64,000 bases of DNA from Stictocephala bisonia (GCA_035578905.1 JAQJVL010000254.1:62001-126000), one strand, 5' to 3'. Counted from the first letter of the stretch, positions 34,001-39,956 are shown. Program-made: numbers and translations. The notes: a model not told the origin generated them from the sequence alone.

Positions 34001-36714
34001 CACAACAATTGGTGCAGCACTTATTGCTGGATGTAAGGTAAACAATAATAAAAAGCCTAATTCATACATAATTACCACTTTTATCCCATGAACAGAGGCA
34101 GATAGAAACTCTTTTAGGAAGTTAAAGCACCACAATTTTATTTGAAAAATATCAAAACTAAAAAAATATATACAATGCTTTTTTAATAGTAAAATGTCAT
34201 GAAATATACATATTATTTATACCTCGACTAAATTAAAGTTGGCAATGAATAAAATAATTCATACTATGGTATTGTGTAAATCACTTAGTACCTTGGTCCT
34301 GCTAGAATAGTATCACAAATGTAGTCTAAGAGTTCTGACTTTAACTTATGTAATAATTGGGAATCTTTAGTGATTACCATTTAAAATTAACAACTCAAAA
34401 AGTGTACATTAAAATTTTCTGTGGACTTTAAAGAAGAAAATATTAAGTGGATATTAATGTGAGTGAGATAAAGCAATTTTCAGAACTTTTAATGAACATG
34501 ACTTTTTCCTGAATTAAGTAATGTTAGTAGCTGCGTGAAGCTTAAGAATGAATTTTAACTCATTGGGTGAAGTGAATAAAGCGAAGTAGTTACTTCAACT
34601 CAACATTATTCAAGTTATTATTCGTGTTCATGTGAATAAAAAAATTAAGTACTTACTCGACCAAGTAGTATCTCTAATTTCTAATTTCCGGACGATTAAT
34701 TAATTACTTAGGTTTCGTGTGAATAAACCAAGTAACAAGTCTTATAAGTTAGGTAAGTACTCGTATTTGTTTAAGTCAGTCAGTGGCCATGCTTCAGTTG
34801 AACAGTGCAATATGAACTTTCATAAATGTAAACAGTACATAGAACAGAGGCAAGTTCAAAACTGCAAGGAGTTATTGCGTTTCAACAGTGAAAATGTTGA
34901 TTTTTTTTAACTAAAGAGTTTTTACCGCCAAGTGACGAAATAAGAGGAGGGGGCTTGTCATCACGATCGAAGATGGATATATTTTAAGATTTGTTGGAGA
35001 TCCAGGTTTCCAGTCTGGCATAGCAGAAGATATTGGAGTTCATCGTTCGACAGTCTATAAAACCATAGATTATGTGCTGAATAAGATTACTGAAATATAG
35101 GCAAACTGGATTATATTCCCTAGCACGGATAGGGAAATGAATGAAGCAAATGTATTGTGGAAAACTCACAATCGTATGCCAACAGTAGTTGGTGCTTTAG
35201 ATTGTATCCATATTGAAATTAAGAAACCAGTGGCTTTTGGAGATGAGTATGTAAATCGGAAAGGTTACCTAAGTATTAATGTGCAAACTGCTTGTGATAC
35301 TACTGGACAATTTAATAGTATAACTGCAGAATGACCAGGTAGTGTCCATGACACAAGAATTTCGAGGATAAGTACAGTAAGAAGTGTGATGTTACAGTTT
35401 AACAGATCATCATGTTTGTTGGGGGATTCAGGCTACGGAATTTCTCCATGATTAATAACTCCACACAAGACCCCACGTAACGAAATGGAAAGACAGTTCA
35501 ATCTAATTCATGCAAGAGAGAGAGTTGTCATAGAAAGGGCGTTTGGACAGTTAAAACAGCGTTTCCAAGTTCTCGGAAATTGTGTGCGAATGGCGTTAGA
35601 TAAGATTCCAAAGGTTGTAATATCATGCGCAGTGCTTCACAACATTGCAACACATCTTAATGATGGCTTTGATATAGAAATAGAAGATGAGATTCCTCCT
35701 GTTGTACAATCTCTTTATTAATGAGTTCTACAAAATCATTCTTCCAACATTTTAATTTAGTGGGTTTATTTCACGTAGACTTTAAATAAATTTTTTTCTT
35801 TACAGTAGTTTTTATACTATTTAACATTTTTTCAATTGTGCAGTTTCCACTTGTTTTCCAAAAGCACGGAAGTATTGTTTAGTTATAATGCCCCATGCTT
35901 TTTTTTTTTTTTTTTGATTACACATCTACTGGCACTTTAGATTTTTCTAAAACAAAATCATGTTCCGTCAAAATGTTCACAAACAAACCTCTATCAAACT
36001 TGTTTTCTTCCCTCTCTTCTTCGCTTGATGAAAACATATCGGCGATGCACGTGACTGATATCTAGTCAAAACAAATGGTGACTGACTGAGGAACTGAAGA
36101 GTGAACTGAGTAAACAGCGAACAATGATAATTTGGAGTGGTGACAGACAGGTCGCGACCGAATCGCAGTGACCGGCGAGTCAAATCAAGTAACTACTCGG
36201 TCTAGTATTTACAAGGCCTATTAATAGCTTGAATTGTTCCGGACTGATCCGGATTATGCTGAGCATTTACTCAGAACAAGTAGAATCTTTTTATTCACTT
36301 TGATTTTAGAAACTACTTTACCTGTCCAGTATCAACTATACAGAAGTTACTGAACTTTATTCACTTCACCCATTAAGATATAATTAATTGTATGGTACGA
36401 AAAGATCCAATGATTAAATGTTTAAACCACAACAATGTACTGTTTTTCTTTTTATGGTAAACATATCAAGTGTTAAAAGCCTACTGTTAAGAGAAAATAT
36501 GAACACCTATAATATCTCATTTAATACCACTTTTTCAGCCAACACTGGCGGCTTGCTAGGACTGTTCATGGGATTCAGTTTCCTAAGTGCTGTTGAAGGT
36601 ATTTACTTTTTGTCTCTTCGACTATGGTGCTCTTTCCACCGCAATAGAGACAAAACATCTCCACTACCAATAAAAATTATGAAAGGAAAGTCACCTTTTC
36701 CTTTTGCTCAGTAA
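1742..36714 (+). CDS. ppk: Pickpocket-family DEG/ENaC sodium channel, 9 exons, N terminus off-window
   Basis: The product is a subunit of a plasma-membrane, amiloride-sensitive-type cation channel. Insect pickpocket channels serve mechanosensation, chemosensation, water or pheromone detection. I assembled it as join(1742..1945, 6029..6167, 11224..11372, 13086..13287, 14971..15241, 22041..22100, 32310..32502, 33675..33766, 36539..36714). All junctions are AG/GT and every phase matches, giving about 494 codons to the TAA. In order the protein shows TM1 with the following IPFPAITICN motif, the cysteine-rich extracellular domain (GICCSFN, YTQRNCALECEA, CKCVLYYMP, CGCKHGC), then TM2 with the G-x-S selectivity filter in GLFMGFSFLSAVE and a short basic tail. 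The first base of exon 1 completes a codon begun upstream, so one or more N-terminal exons are missing. No stop or frameshift is seen in the joined exons, so it looks functional. The pattern resembles ppk28-like members, but I cannot assign the paralogue without alignment. Confidence 0.93.
1946..3284. other. ppk intron, no recognisable feature
   Basis: AT-rich intronic sequence. I see no coding stretch and no repeat I can name. Confidence 0.4.
3790..4122 (+). pseudogene. LINE ORF1 remnant with PHD finger
   Basis: Starting at ATG 3790 the protein begins MASFLDKEICIVCYKKV and shows the PHD pattern C-x2-C ... C-x3-C-x2-WFH-x2-C (RRWFHSECMNI), with one later W-x-C. ORF1 proteins of several LINE clades carry such a finger, probably for nucleic-acid or chromatin binding. 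The frame is broken near 4100. The continuation (SEIKNGLKMLEPRVASNENN) is a coiled coil in another frame, then meets a TGA at about 4294. Confidence 0.75.
4385..5158 (+). pseudogene. LINE reverse-transcriptase 3' remnant
   Basis: The C-terminal part of an RT ORF with stops and frameshifts. 4616-5158 is one open stretch containing the typical thumb motif ASVAWTPYQAGQVEALQHVQ. It lacks the catalytic YxDD region, which was lost with the internal deletion. Confidence 0.75.
6029..6167 (+). CDS. ppk: ppk exon B: acidic extracellular segment
   Basis: The exon lies between acatta-cag and AAT|GTAAGC. It enters in phase 2 and leaves in phase 0. It encodes a hydrophilic stretch with DFCKRPPEPEDD and ending LQSFMIN, which fits the variable region after TM1. 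Confidence 0.85.
6595..7526 (+). mobile_element. piggyBac-like element with truncated transposase
   Basis: Bounded by TTAA on both sides (6591-6594, 7527-7530) with short inverted ends CCCTAA... and ...CTAGGG, the piggyBac signature. It is 932 bp, against roughly 2.5 kb for autonomous relatives. It is inserted in the Harbinger-type element. The right end holds a repeated CTTTCTAGGG motif and GTTAGCTTT repeats. Confidence 0.85.
6968..7347 (+). pseudogene. piggyBac (PGBD4-like) transposase C-terminal remnant
   Basis: The reading frame from 6968 contains the C-terminal pattern NFAMNIHFELIQPWLQHR and NIQRKLRLSI typical of PGBD-type transposases. The true C terminus is in a different frame (7273-7347): CRCAMAICTEYREKCCIYC, a cysteine-rich zinc-binding domain ending in TAA. 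A frameshift of the +2 class therefore separates the two parts. The catalytic Asp residues are absent, so it cannot transpose by itself. Confidence 0.8.
8280..9079. other. No gene; unannotated AT-rich stretch
   Basis: ppk intron sequence. The one local structure is a 9-bp stem CCACCTACA/TGTAGGTGG around 8855-8911. No coding signal is recognised. Confidence 0.35.
9080..10715 (+). mobile_element. 5'-truncated LINE with RNase H (I/R1-like)
   Basis: Begins inside the reverse-transcriptase palm: VRGCPQGGVLSSLMW, then the catalytic GYADDIALM at about 9198-9226. Several stops and frameshifts follow through the thumb (9300-9720). A 3' RNase H domain comes next: YT(W/D)... with GGAGCGVYGPSSGT at about 9996-10040, then the VPGHSSLTDKEEADLLAK motif at about 10286-10340 in other frames. 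A trailing GHFSKHLAKIGNYS stretch extends to about 10550. An RNase H after RT points to I, R1 or related clades. An A-rich end near 10700 (ACAATAAATAAATA) probably marks the 3' tail. Multiple disruptions show it is dead. Confidence 0.75.
10716..11223. other. ppk intron, nothing recognised
   Basis: AT-rich sequence up to exon C. No coding or repeat family is identified. Confidence 0.35.
11224..11372 (+). CDS. ppk: ppk exon C: first Cys-rich block
   Basis: The acceptor is gctctag and the donor CC|GTAAGT; phase 0 to phase 2. It encodes VSQPCHEMLVACYWHGEKY and then TDEGICCSFN, the family's conserved 'GxCxxFN' block. It continues in frame from exon B. Confidence 0.93.
11373..12321. other. ppk intron, nothing recognised
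   Basis: AT-rich sequence without a coding signal, leading into the minus-strand LINE fragment. Confidence 0.35.
12322..12985 (-). mobile_element. LINE reverse-transcriptase 3' fragment
   Basis: Read on the minus strand it gives the RT thumb and C-terminal region: LLGIYLDDKLEWHS, a degraded stretch, then LWGNSVGARDVFRCQKH, ILTLPSLFIQANLLYLKSH, and a C terminus with LYNSLPAHVQHLDLKHFK near 12400. The order and spacing match jockey-like ORF2 ends. It is frameshifted and 5'-truncated, and antisense to ppk. Confidence 0.75.
13086..13287 (+). CDS. ppk: ppk exon D: extracellular domain
   Basis: The acceptor is ccacaatag. The donor AAG|GTTCTT is a weak GT site. Phase 2 to phase 0. It encodes the PWRAWGAGSHLGLSIVLDAN segment, the beta-strand region preceding 'GFK(V)xLHNP' in the family, and ends in RGFK, which reads directly into exon E (IVLHNAVESP). 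Confidence 0.9.
13412..13650 (+). repeat. tRNA-derived SINE, family 2
   Basis: The head resembles a class-II tRNA. A box-A-like TGGCCGAGTGGTGTAAGG lies near 13425, and a box-B-like AATCGAATCC at 13478-13487. An unrelated body of about 150 bp and an A-rich tail (AAAAAAGAAAAAAATTAAG) follow. It lies in the ppk intron between exons D and E. It is not a functional tRNA because the stem sequences do not pair properly. Confidence 0.7.
13718..14257 (+). repeat. Ancient LINE/RTE-like interspersed repeat
   Basis: Starts with ACTAGCTGTACCCGCCCGCT and ends with TTTCATGGCGATCGGCTGGA followed by GACAGACAAACAAACATACA and a TATATATATAGA tail. I recognise this 'ACTAGCTG..CCCG..GCTTCGC / TTCATGGCGATCGG..' layout from widespread degenerate arthropod repeats, usually ascribed to RTE-like LINEs. 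That assignment is from memory. No intact coding sequence is present. Confidence 0.5.
14258..14970. other. ppk intron, nothing recognised
   Basis: AT-rich sequence. It contains an open stretch at 14590-14862 without any family resemblance, which I do not call. Confidence 0.35.
14971..15241 (+). CDS. ppk: ppk exon E: core Cys-rich domain
   Basis: The acceptor is ttgatttcag and the donor A|GTGAGT; phase 0 to phase 1. It encodes LSPGVEARMIVDPQ, RNCVFGNERNLSFY, YTQRNCALECEA and ACKCVLYYMP. This is the most diagnostic part of the ASC/ENaC ectodomain. Confidence 0.95.
15242..16041. other. ppk intron, nothing recognised
   Basis: AT-rich sequence after exon E. No coding or named repeat content. Confidence 0.35.
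16042..16080. repeat. 39-bp near-perfect palindrome
   Basis: Two 18-nt arms, CATCCTATAATAAGTGCT and its exact complement, are separated by ATA. As RNA or single-stranded DNA this is a strong hairpin. It is isolated, with no flanking transposon ends that I can see. Confidence 0.85.
16134..16515 (+). repeat. Diverged tandem duplication, about 203-bp unit
   Basis: Two copies start CTGAATCACGTGAT at 16134 and 16337 and share TAGTAATAACTACAGCT, CATATGATGTA and CTGTTTACTGTTGTTTTG. Many substitutions separate them, so the duplication is old. Confidence 0.75.
17061..17340 (+). repeat. Diverged tandem duplication, about 145-bp unit
   Basis: Two copies share CATATTTGAACAAAAT, GGTAACTAGATAACTTACAA, AACACCTAAAAATAGCCT and AGAGAATTTTAAC, at about 17070-17197 and 17212-17334. 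Confidence 0.75.
17461..17690 (+). repeat. tRNA-derived SINE, family 3
   Basis: The head CTTCGGTGGTCTAGTGGCTA contains a box-A-like TGGTCTAGTGGCTAATG. A box-B-like GGCTTCAAGTCTC lies at about 17520-17532. The body contains TCCTTCCACGGGTACGGGCC and ends near TTGCCATCTTAG. It abuts the truncated integrase end of the gypsy element. Confidence 0.65.
17691..20090 (-). pseudogene. gypsy pol remnant (protease, RT, RNase H, integrase)
   Basis: Protease: ISFKLDTDAEVNVIPY, where the catalytic DTG reads DTD. RT: LPYGLNSAPEVF with an in-frame TAG, RVMDNVITGLDG. RNase H-like region: FVIETDHKPLIGLLNK and FRIVHVPGKNMHIADSL at 18660-18470. Integrase: ALYWPGMISDIKNIVSKCEI near 18080, then a degraded catalytic core. 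Each segment is in a different frame. Confidence 0.75.
20445..20908 (-). pseudogene. gypsy gag remnant
   Basis: Two overlapping frames (20908-20594 and 20642-20445) give one Gag-like protein split by a frameshift: WLKFTQKFYLYLDASEKSK, then MFSLRQKGDESIDSFVISLK, CEFGDQEDSLVRDLLI and ERLLLEADLKLDK. This is the capsid pattern of K02A2.6-type gypsy elements. Confidence 0.75.
21033..21639. mobile_element. TTAA-flanked piggyBac-type MITE inside gypsy LTR
   Basis: Flanked by TTAA (21029-21032 and 21640-21643). Ends are TTCTTTTAGTGCCAACG and, on the complement, CCCTTTTATGAATTTTC. It includes short hairpins (CGTCCTGTTAACAGGACG at 21049-21066; CTCTCTG/CAGAGAG near 21596-21616). There is no coding sequence. 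The left end is less like a canonical CCCTTT end than the right. Confidence 0.6.
22041..22100 (+). CDS. ppk: ppk exon F: 60-nt microexon
   Basis: The acceptor is ttatttttag and the donor A|GTAAGT; phase 1 to phase 1. It encodes KNETTRICNRNDEECARRAL, matching the usual 'ICxxxDxxC' spacer between CxCxxYxMP and the final CxC block. It is flanked by introns of 6.8 and 10.2 kb. Confidence 0.87.
   Translation, partial: KMKQHGFATEMMKNVPEGL
22101..22440. other. ppk intron, nothing recognised
   Basis: AT-rich sequence following microexon F. Confidence 0.3.
22452..22578. repeat. Inverted-repeat unit with hammerhead-like core
   Basis: The outer arms ATACTTTTAA and TTAAAAGTAT enclose two opposed copies of a short unit: GGCCTTTCGCCAGCC on the left arm and GATGCCAGCTTTGCTGACAA on the right arm. 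On the plus strand CTGAAGA (22532-22538), a GCCAGC-TTT-GCTGAC stem-loop and an AAAA in place of GAAA resemble a degraded hammerhead core. Confidence 0.5.
22580..23930. other. ppk intron, low-complexity tracts only
   Basis: AT-rich sequence with a G run (about 23094-23108) and a T run (about 23136-23151) around 23.1 kb. No coding signal. Confidence 0.35.
23932..24002. repeat. (TA)n microsatellite
   Basis: About 70 bp of uninterrupted TA repeat, immediately beyond the 3' tail of the minus-strand LINE. Confidence 0.95.
24003..25440 (-). mobile_element. LINE with largely open RT fragment
   Basis: A 5'-truncated jockey-like LINE on the minus strand. The 3' end is a (TCATTA)n-type tail at about 24003-24030 running into the TA microsatellite. 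An uninterrupted frame (25382 to 24369, 337 codons) carries the RT palm and thumb. The long open frame suggests a fairly recent insertion. It is antisense to ppk, in intron F-G. Confidence 0.85.
24369..25382 (-). pseudogene. Reverse-transcriptase C-terminal half, 337 codons open
   Basis: Contains KAGVPQGSVTLSILFLVFIN (RT motif 4), FADDIALFYSF (catalytic F-A-D-D), KEWCLKNKMQVNVSKTK, YLGILLDEHLNW and the C-terminal LPHDIKSSTNLKFF, in the order of jockey-like ORF2. The endonuclease and RT fingers are absent, so it is a fragment although its frame is open. Upstream of 25382 the frame meets stops. Confidence 0.85.
25495..25705 (-). mobile_element. LINE ORF2 C-terminal fragment (family shared with 54.7 kb)
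   Basis: On the minus strand: CDCGESIQTMDHIVSECPLC, then INRISEAGLKWLDGLDLAL and a stop. This is the Cys/His motif and WLxxLDxxL terminus seen in many insect LINE ORF2s. Nearly the same sequence recurs at 54.75-54.9 kb. Confidence 0.75.
27137..27980 (+). pseudogene. Unidentified AT-rich ORF pair, frameshifted
   Basis: An open frame of 173 codons (27137-27658) overlaps a second open frame running from about 27612 to 27980. Together they suggest one former coding region interrupted by a frameshift. The coding strand is strikingly G-poor and A/C-rich. Stop-free length in such AT-rich DNA argues against chance. I recognise no domain. The text is rich in Asn, Ile, Tyr and Leu, with hydrophobic stretches such as ITIILFYFTLYTSY. 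Origin could be a retroelement, a captured viral-type gene or host; this cannot be decided by eye. Confidence 0.4.
28130..28980. other. Pyrimidine-rich, higher-GC block of unknown origin
   Basis: Sharply less AT-rich than its surroundings and C/T-biased on the plus strand, ending near a TTATTATTATT run (28998-29011). It might be a retroelement UTR. Short open frames in it show no family resemblance. Confidence 0.35.
29790..30985. other. ppk intron, nothing firmly recognised
   Basis: AT-rich sequence with a C run at 29989-29999. There is a short open stretch at 30307-30546 with no family match that I can see. Confidence 0.3.
30994..31040. repeat. (TA)n microsatellite
   Basis: About 45 bp of TA repeat adjoining the left arm of the inverted-repeat unit that follows. 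Confidence 0.9.
31041..31252. repeat. Inverted-repeat element with hammerhead-like motif
   Basis: The left arm (31041-31087) and right arm (31206-31252) are complementary over about 47 bp with few mismatches (AACAACACTTAGCAAT ... ATTGCTAAGTGTTGTT). The spacer contains, on the minus strand, CTGAAGA then a GGTCT-TTCG-AGAC hairpin, GAAA and the palindrome ATCGAT (plus coordinates 31116 back to 31086). It is inserted between TA microsatellites. The layout recalls Penelope-like retroelement termini. Confidence 0.6.
31804..31963 (-). repeat. SINE family 1 copy b
   Basis: Reverse-orientation relative of the copy at 0.9-1.2 kb, sharing AAGACGCTGATTGTCAAG, GAATGAGTGTGATGAGCGAA and AACAGCTGGTGGTTATCAGC. 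The tRNA-like head is not evident here, so it may be truncated. Confidence 0.65.
32310..32502 (+). CDS. ppk: ppk exon G: terminal CxC block
   Basis: The acceptor is acatttcag; phase 1 to phase 2. It encodes CGCKHGCFGISY and ends DPTYF. I chose the donor CTTCAG|GTACCA because only a phase-2 exit reads into exon H (SKNMAVLHAFFAN). A downstream GTGCGT or GTAAAT donor would break the frame. Confidence 0.9.
32783..33065. mobile_element. 283-bp TTAA-flanked MITE
   Basis: TTAA at 32779-32782 and 33066-33069. Ends are CACGTTGAATATAG and, on the complement, CACATTGAATGTTG. No coding content. piggyBac-type by target site only. Confidence 0.6.
33070..33674. other. ppk intron, nothing recognised
   Basis: AT-rich intron before exon H. 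No repeat or coding signal identified. Confidence 0.3.
33675..33766 (+). CDS. ppk: ppk exon H: pre-TM2 segment
   Basis: The acceptor is aattttcag and the donor CTAT|GTAAGT; phase 2 to phase 1. It encodes KNMAVLHAFFANTQYTANQ and then ELFGFTELL, the conserved wrist strand leading into TM2. Confidence 0.92.
33767..34564. other. ppk intron, nothing recognised
   Basis: AT-rich intron sequence preceding the Harbinger element. Confidence 0.3.
34565..36371 (+). mobile_element. PIF/Harbinger DNA transposon with both ends
   Basis: Terminal inverted repeats GGGTGAAGTGAATAAAG (34565) and its complement (ending 36371) are flanked by ATT on both sides (34562-34564, 36372-36374), a 3-bp target duplication. 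At 1.8 kb it encloses a mutated HARBI1-like transposase in the plus orientation. The last 170 bp before ppk exon I adjoin its right end. The partner Myb/MADF protein gene of autonomous Harbingers is absent here. Confidence 0.85.
34795..35721 (+). pseudogene. HARBI1-like Harbinger transposase pseudogene
   Basis: DDE-superfamily nuclease of PIF/Harbinger. Visible motifs: GDPGFQSGIAEDIGVHRSTV (helix-turn-helix region), MPTVVGALDCIHIEI with catalytic Asp (codon at 35200), PGSVHDTRI, LLGDSGYGISP with the second Asp (about 35424) and ERAFGQLKQRF with the catalytic Glu (about 35536). All three acidic residues survive. The frame is broken by a T-run frameshift near 34903 and another near 34985, and by in-frame stops at 35098 (TAG), 35332 (TGA) and 35449 (TGA). 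The last two stand where the family has Trp. It ends TAA at 35719. Confidence 0.88.
36539..36714 (+). CDS. ppk: ppk exon I: TM2, selectivity filter and C terminus
   Basis: The acceptor is ctttttcag, entering in phase 1. It encodes NTGGLLGLFMGFSFLSAVE, which contains the G-x-S filter, then the rest of TM2 and a basic tail ending PFPFAQ and TAA. A cryptic donor (CA|GTAAGC) overlaps the stop, so an alternative 3' exon is possible. A poly(A) signal 21 bp downstream favours this as the true end. Confidence 0.92.
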
Positions 36715-36734
36715 GCTTATACATAGCAGAATTC

Positions 36735-36740
36735 AATAAA
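36735..36740 (+). terminator. Poly(A) signal of ppk gene
   Basis: A canonical AATAAA lies 21 bp after the ppk stop codon. It is consistent with a very short 3' UTR. Confidence 0.6.
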
Positions 36741-36829
36741 GTATGACTTTTTAGTGATTCATTATTTTCATAGTCCTTCAGTTCATTGGTCTCATAAACC
36801 AAAATTAATATTTATTTAATTGTCTAGAT

Positions 36830-37164
36830 CAGCGGTTCTCAATATTTTTATAGTCATGTACCTATTACCAATTTAAAAAAAATAAATGTTACCCCTTGGT
36901 AAAATATATTTTAATAATTAGAAAAGTTTGAGCCACTGTTCAAACTACTAGAATCTGGGTAGTTTTACTAGAATGTTGGGTAAACTAAGACATAACAAAA
37001 TCTTATCTTGAGATGGTAAGAGTCAAACAGTTAAATACTGTTTAACTGAGGTCAAACCATTTAAACCTCAAGTTCGCAAATTGTATACTTTGGATATTGG
37101 AATAACCTTTAATAATATTCGAGTAGCCCTAAGGGGTACGGTTAACACAGTTTGAGAACCACTG
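36830..37164. mobile_element. hAT-type MITE with perfect 8-bp TSD
   Basis: The 335-bp element starts CAGCGGTTCTCAA and ends TTTGAGAACCACTG. It is flanked by identical GTCTAGAT octamers (36822-36829, 37165-37172). The CAGxGGTTCTCAA terminus is classic for hAT elements. Non-coding. It lies about 115 bp past the ppk stop. Confidence 0.92.
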
Positions 37165-37674
37165 GTCTAGATTATTTCAAATCCATTAAAAAGTTAAATT
37201 ATAGTTGTATATCTTGTTTTAGGTTTCTAAGAAACAACATTTTAATCAATTTTAATTACTGTAGGCTACCGTTAATTACTTACCTTACCCTTTTAAGACT
37301 GGCTTATAATACAAAAATCAACCCCAAAATACTAGGCTATTTTAAAGATTTTTGTAGTGTCAGCGAAATTGCTATTTTAATAAATATAAATCATATCTTC
37401 TAAAATATTTTTTATTATTATTTTATATTTAATATTGGCTATTGCTTTTAGCTGAAAAAATTTATTTATAGGTAATTATTAACTCTACTTGTAACTCAAA
37501 ATGTAAATTTGAAAATGAAAAAAAGAAAAGATTTTCATTCCTTTTTAGTCTTCATTACCATCTAACTCTGTTCTAAGGACTCTTATCTAGTCCACTAAAC
37601 TACAAATTATCATAATAAAGAACACCGAAACTGATTAAAAGAACAAAATGTAAATAGCCCTGTTAACAAGGTAA

Positions 37675-38374
37675 AGGCCCAGTTTCCTAGCTGCCGAATT
37701 ACGCTGCGATTTAACGATGCAGTTTTTGGCACCGTCCGAATTCAGGTTAGTAGATACAGTTGTTTTCCTAGCTGCTGATCTCAGCAGGGTCTGTAAGTTG
37801 CATTATCTTGCAAGACAGGCAACTGCCCCAGAAGCAGTCAACCCCGTATCCCAGAGCGACGTGTGTTTGTGAATTGTGGCAGTTCTTTTTCATAGACATC
37901 GTGTTTTGTATAGTGATTTTTTTTAACTAGCGTTCCACTATGCCAAAATTTTCAACACTTGAGGATGAGCAGTTGATTGAACTTGTTGCAGGGCATACTT
38001 CAAATTATTGTGGACTACTGCTGATTTAAATTTGAAGAATATCTTGAAGAGGGACATGATATGGACTGATACTGTACATCAAAATTTATGTTCTAAGACA
38101 ACATCAGATTCCTCATTCAAGTTTTCAATAATTGGTCTACAAAACAGCACAAATCTTCCTTATCATGAACTTACTCAGTGCAGGCATCGTGATTGTAACC
38201 ACTAAAACTTGAAGCTACTAAACGCCACATGTGATGCACTCTCCACATTTGAATATCTCAATCCTAGGAAAACGCTCTTGCCAAAAAACACAGATATTGA
38301 GATCATGGTGCGACGTTTCAAAACCTCCAACCGAAGGCCAAAAAGCATTATTTGGCAGTTAGGAAACCGGGCCT
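37675..38374 (+). mobile_element. 700-bp Harbinger-like element with MADF/Myb-like remnant
   Basis: Inverted termini AGGCCCAGTTTCCTAGCTGC and the complement AGGCCCGGTTTCCTAACTGC, flanked by TAA (37672-37674, 38375-38377). Inside, an ATG at 37940 opens MPKFSTLEDEQLIELVAGHT, which resembles the start of the MADF/Myb-like DNA-binding protein of Harbinger elements, and then hits stops. The element therefore seems to keep part of the accessory gene and to lack the transposase. Confidence 0.7.
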
Positions 38375-38377
38375 TAA

Positions 38378-39570
38378 ACAAGACTTAGCGGATGACTGCC
38401 AAGCAGTTGTCGTCTCACTGTTATTCAAATCTGTTTACAGAACTCTAATTCACTACACCACAAATTGTCACTGAAACATACTTTCACTGTCAAATACATA
38501 CACTAATTACAGGGAACAACACAATGTAAATAGACCTATCCAAAATGTAAACACAACTTAACATTTGACTATTTACTGCCGAAAAACCATTGTCTACACA
38601 AATAAATACACTAATTACAGGGACCAAAACAATGTAAATAGCCCTATCCACAATGAAACACGACGTAACATTTGACTATTTACTACCGAGCAACTATTGT
38701 CAACACAAAGAGGTAGTAGTGACAAGGCAATGCATGAATATGTCTGGAAATAATGCATGAATAAAGAGCGCAAAAACCTCAATTAATAATTATAACAAAA
38801 TCTATTTTTTTTTTTCATCAGCTTAGTTATTTATGTACATTACTTTGTAAAAATATGTTATAGAAGAAAAAATACTTAATTATTGTTACATTCAAAATAT
38901 CAGAAGTTTTTCTCCAAAGGATTAACAATTTATTGTATATTGGCTTACTGCTGTAGCTTAAATTTAAGACGACTGACAAAAGGCCTGTTTTTTAGTACTA
39001 TCACCAAAATAGAGTTGGTGAGTAGTCTGTGCTTCATTAACACAGTAATTCTCACTATTAATTAAGTAATAAGTATATAGTTCCAATACTCTCCAGAAGA
39101 TCTAGCCTGATCATAAACAATCTTTAATTACTAGAGATAACTTGTATAATGAATAAAATAAATTACAGTCTTATAATATTTAATAAAAAACTAATGGTGA
39201 TGCCGAGTAACATATAAGAGTCGTCTTAGAGAGAACTAAGAATCATGTAATCTAGTGTCGTTGTACTAGGCTATATATAGCCATATAGTATATGGCTTTG
39301 GCTACATATTACATAAAAGAAAATGGACAGTTATCAAAAACTGTTCTTTGGGCATAATAGGCATGGCACATTTATACGAGCCTGCTGTTTAAAGTCACAA
39401 TATTATCTCAATAACTGACACCCATGGTCAGTTCAATTATATGAATTTTTGTGTTTGCATGACTTATCATCAGCACTGAGAAAATAAAAACTACACAAGA
39501 AAAAATATGTTATTAAGACATAGACTTTGAATTGGGGATAGAGAATATCTTCTTATTTCCTGAGCAACAC
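38378..39570. other. No gene recognised
   Basis: AT-rich. A local duplication of about 120 bp sharing ACACTAATTACAGGGA and ATTTGACTATTTACT is visible at about 38500-38580 and 38610-38690. Confidence 0.4.
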
Positions 39571-39880
39571 CACGAGGCCACAGGCCGAGATACACAAAGT
39601 GGGCTATAGGCAGATTCCTGATGAGGCCATAGGCCAAGCTTTATTACGAGGCTTCAGGACAGTATCTGCAAAGGGACTAAAGGCAGTTTCTAGGTGAGGC
39701 CGCATGCTGAAATACACAAATGGAGCTACGAGGAAAGTTCCCTTACAAGGCCTGAGCATCCCCACAAGACTGCAGCCAGTTCTATTAATTGGGGCTATAG
39801 CAGAGTTGCCAGGTGAGGCTGCAGATATAAATCCATAAATACGGATACAACCAGAATATGTGGTAAGGCTGGAGTCTGAG
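39571..39880. repeat. Degenerate GC-richer tandem repeat
   Basis: Recurrent motif GAGGC-CATAGGCC ... TACACAAA-GGGCTATAGGCAG-TTCC with period roughly 50-75 bp and heavy divergence (starts near 39571, 39622, 39695, then weaker). No coding interpretation. Confidence 0.5.
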
Positions 39881-39956
39881 ATCCTTAAGCAGAGCCCCTT
39901 GAAAACCATAGGGCGATGCCTCTCTGCAATCTATTGGCTGAGTTCTCCCATGATTA

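Noticed and set aside
36418..36538. Extending ppk exon I upstream in the open frame
   Set aside because: The family alignment begins at NTGGLLGLF right after a good acceptor; the upstream part is intron and the edge of the Harbinger insertion.
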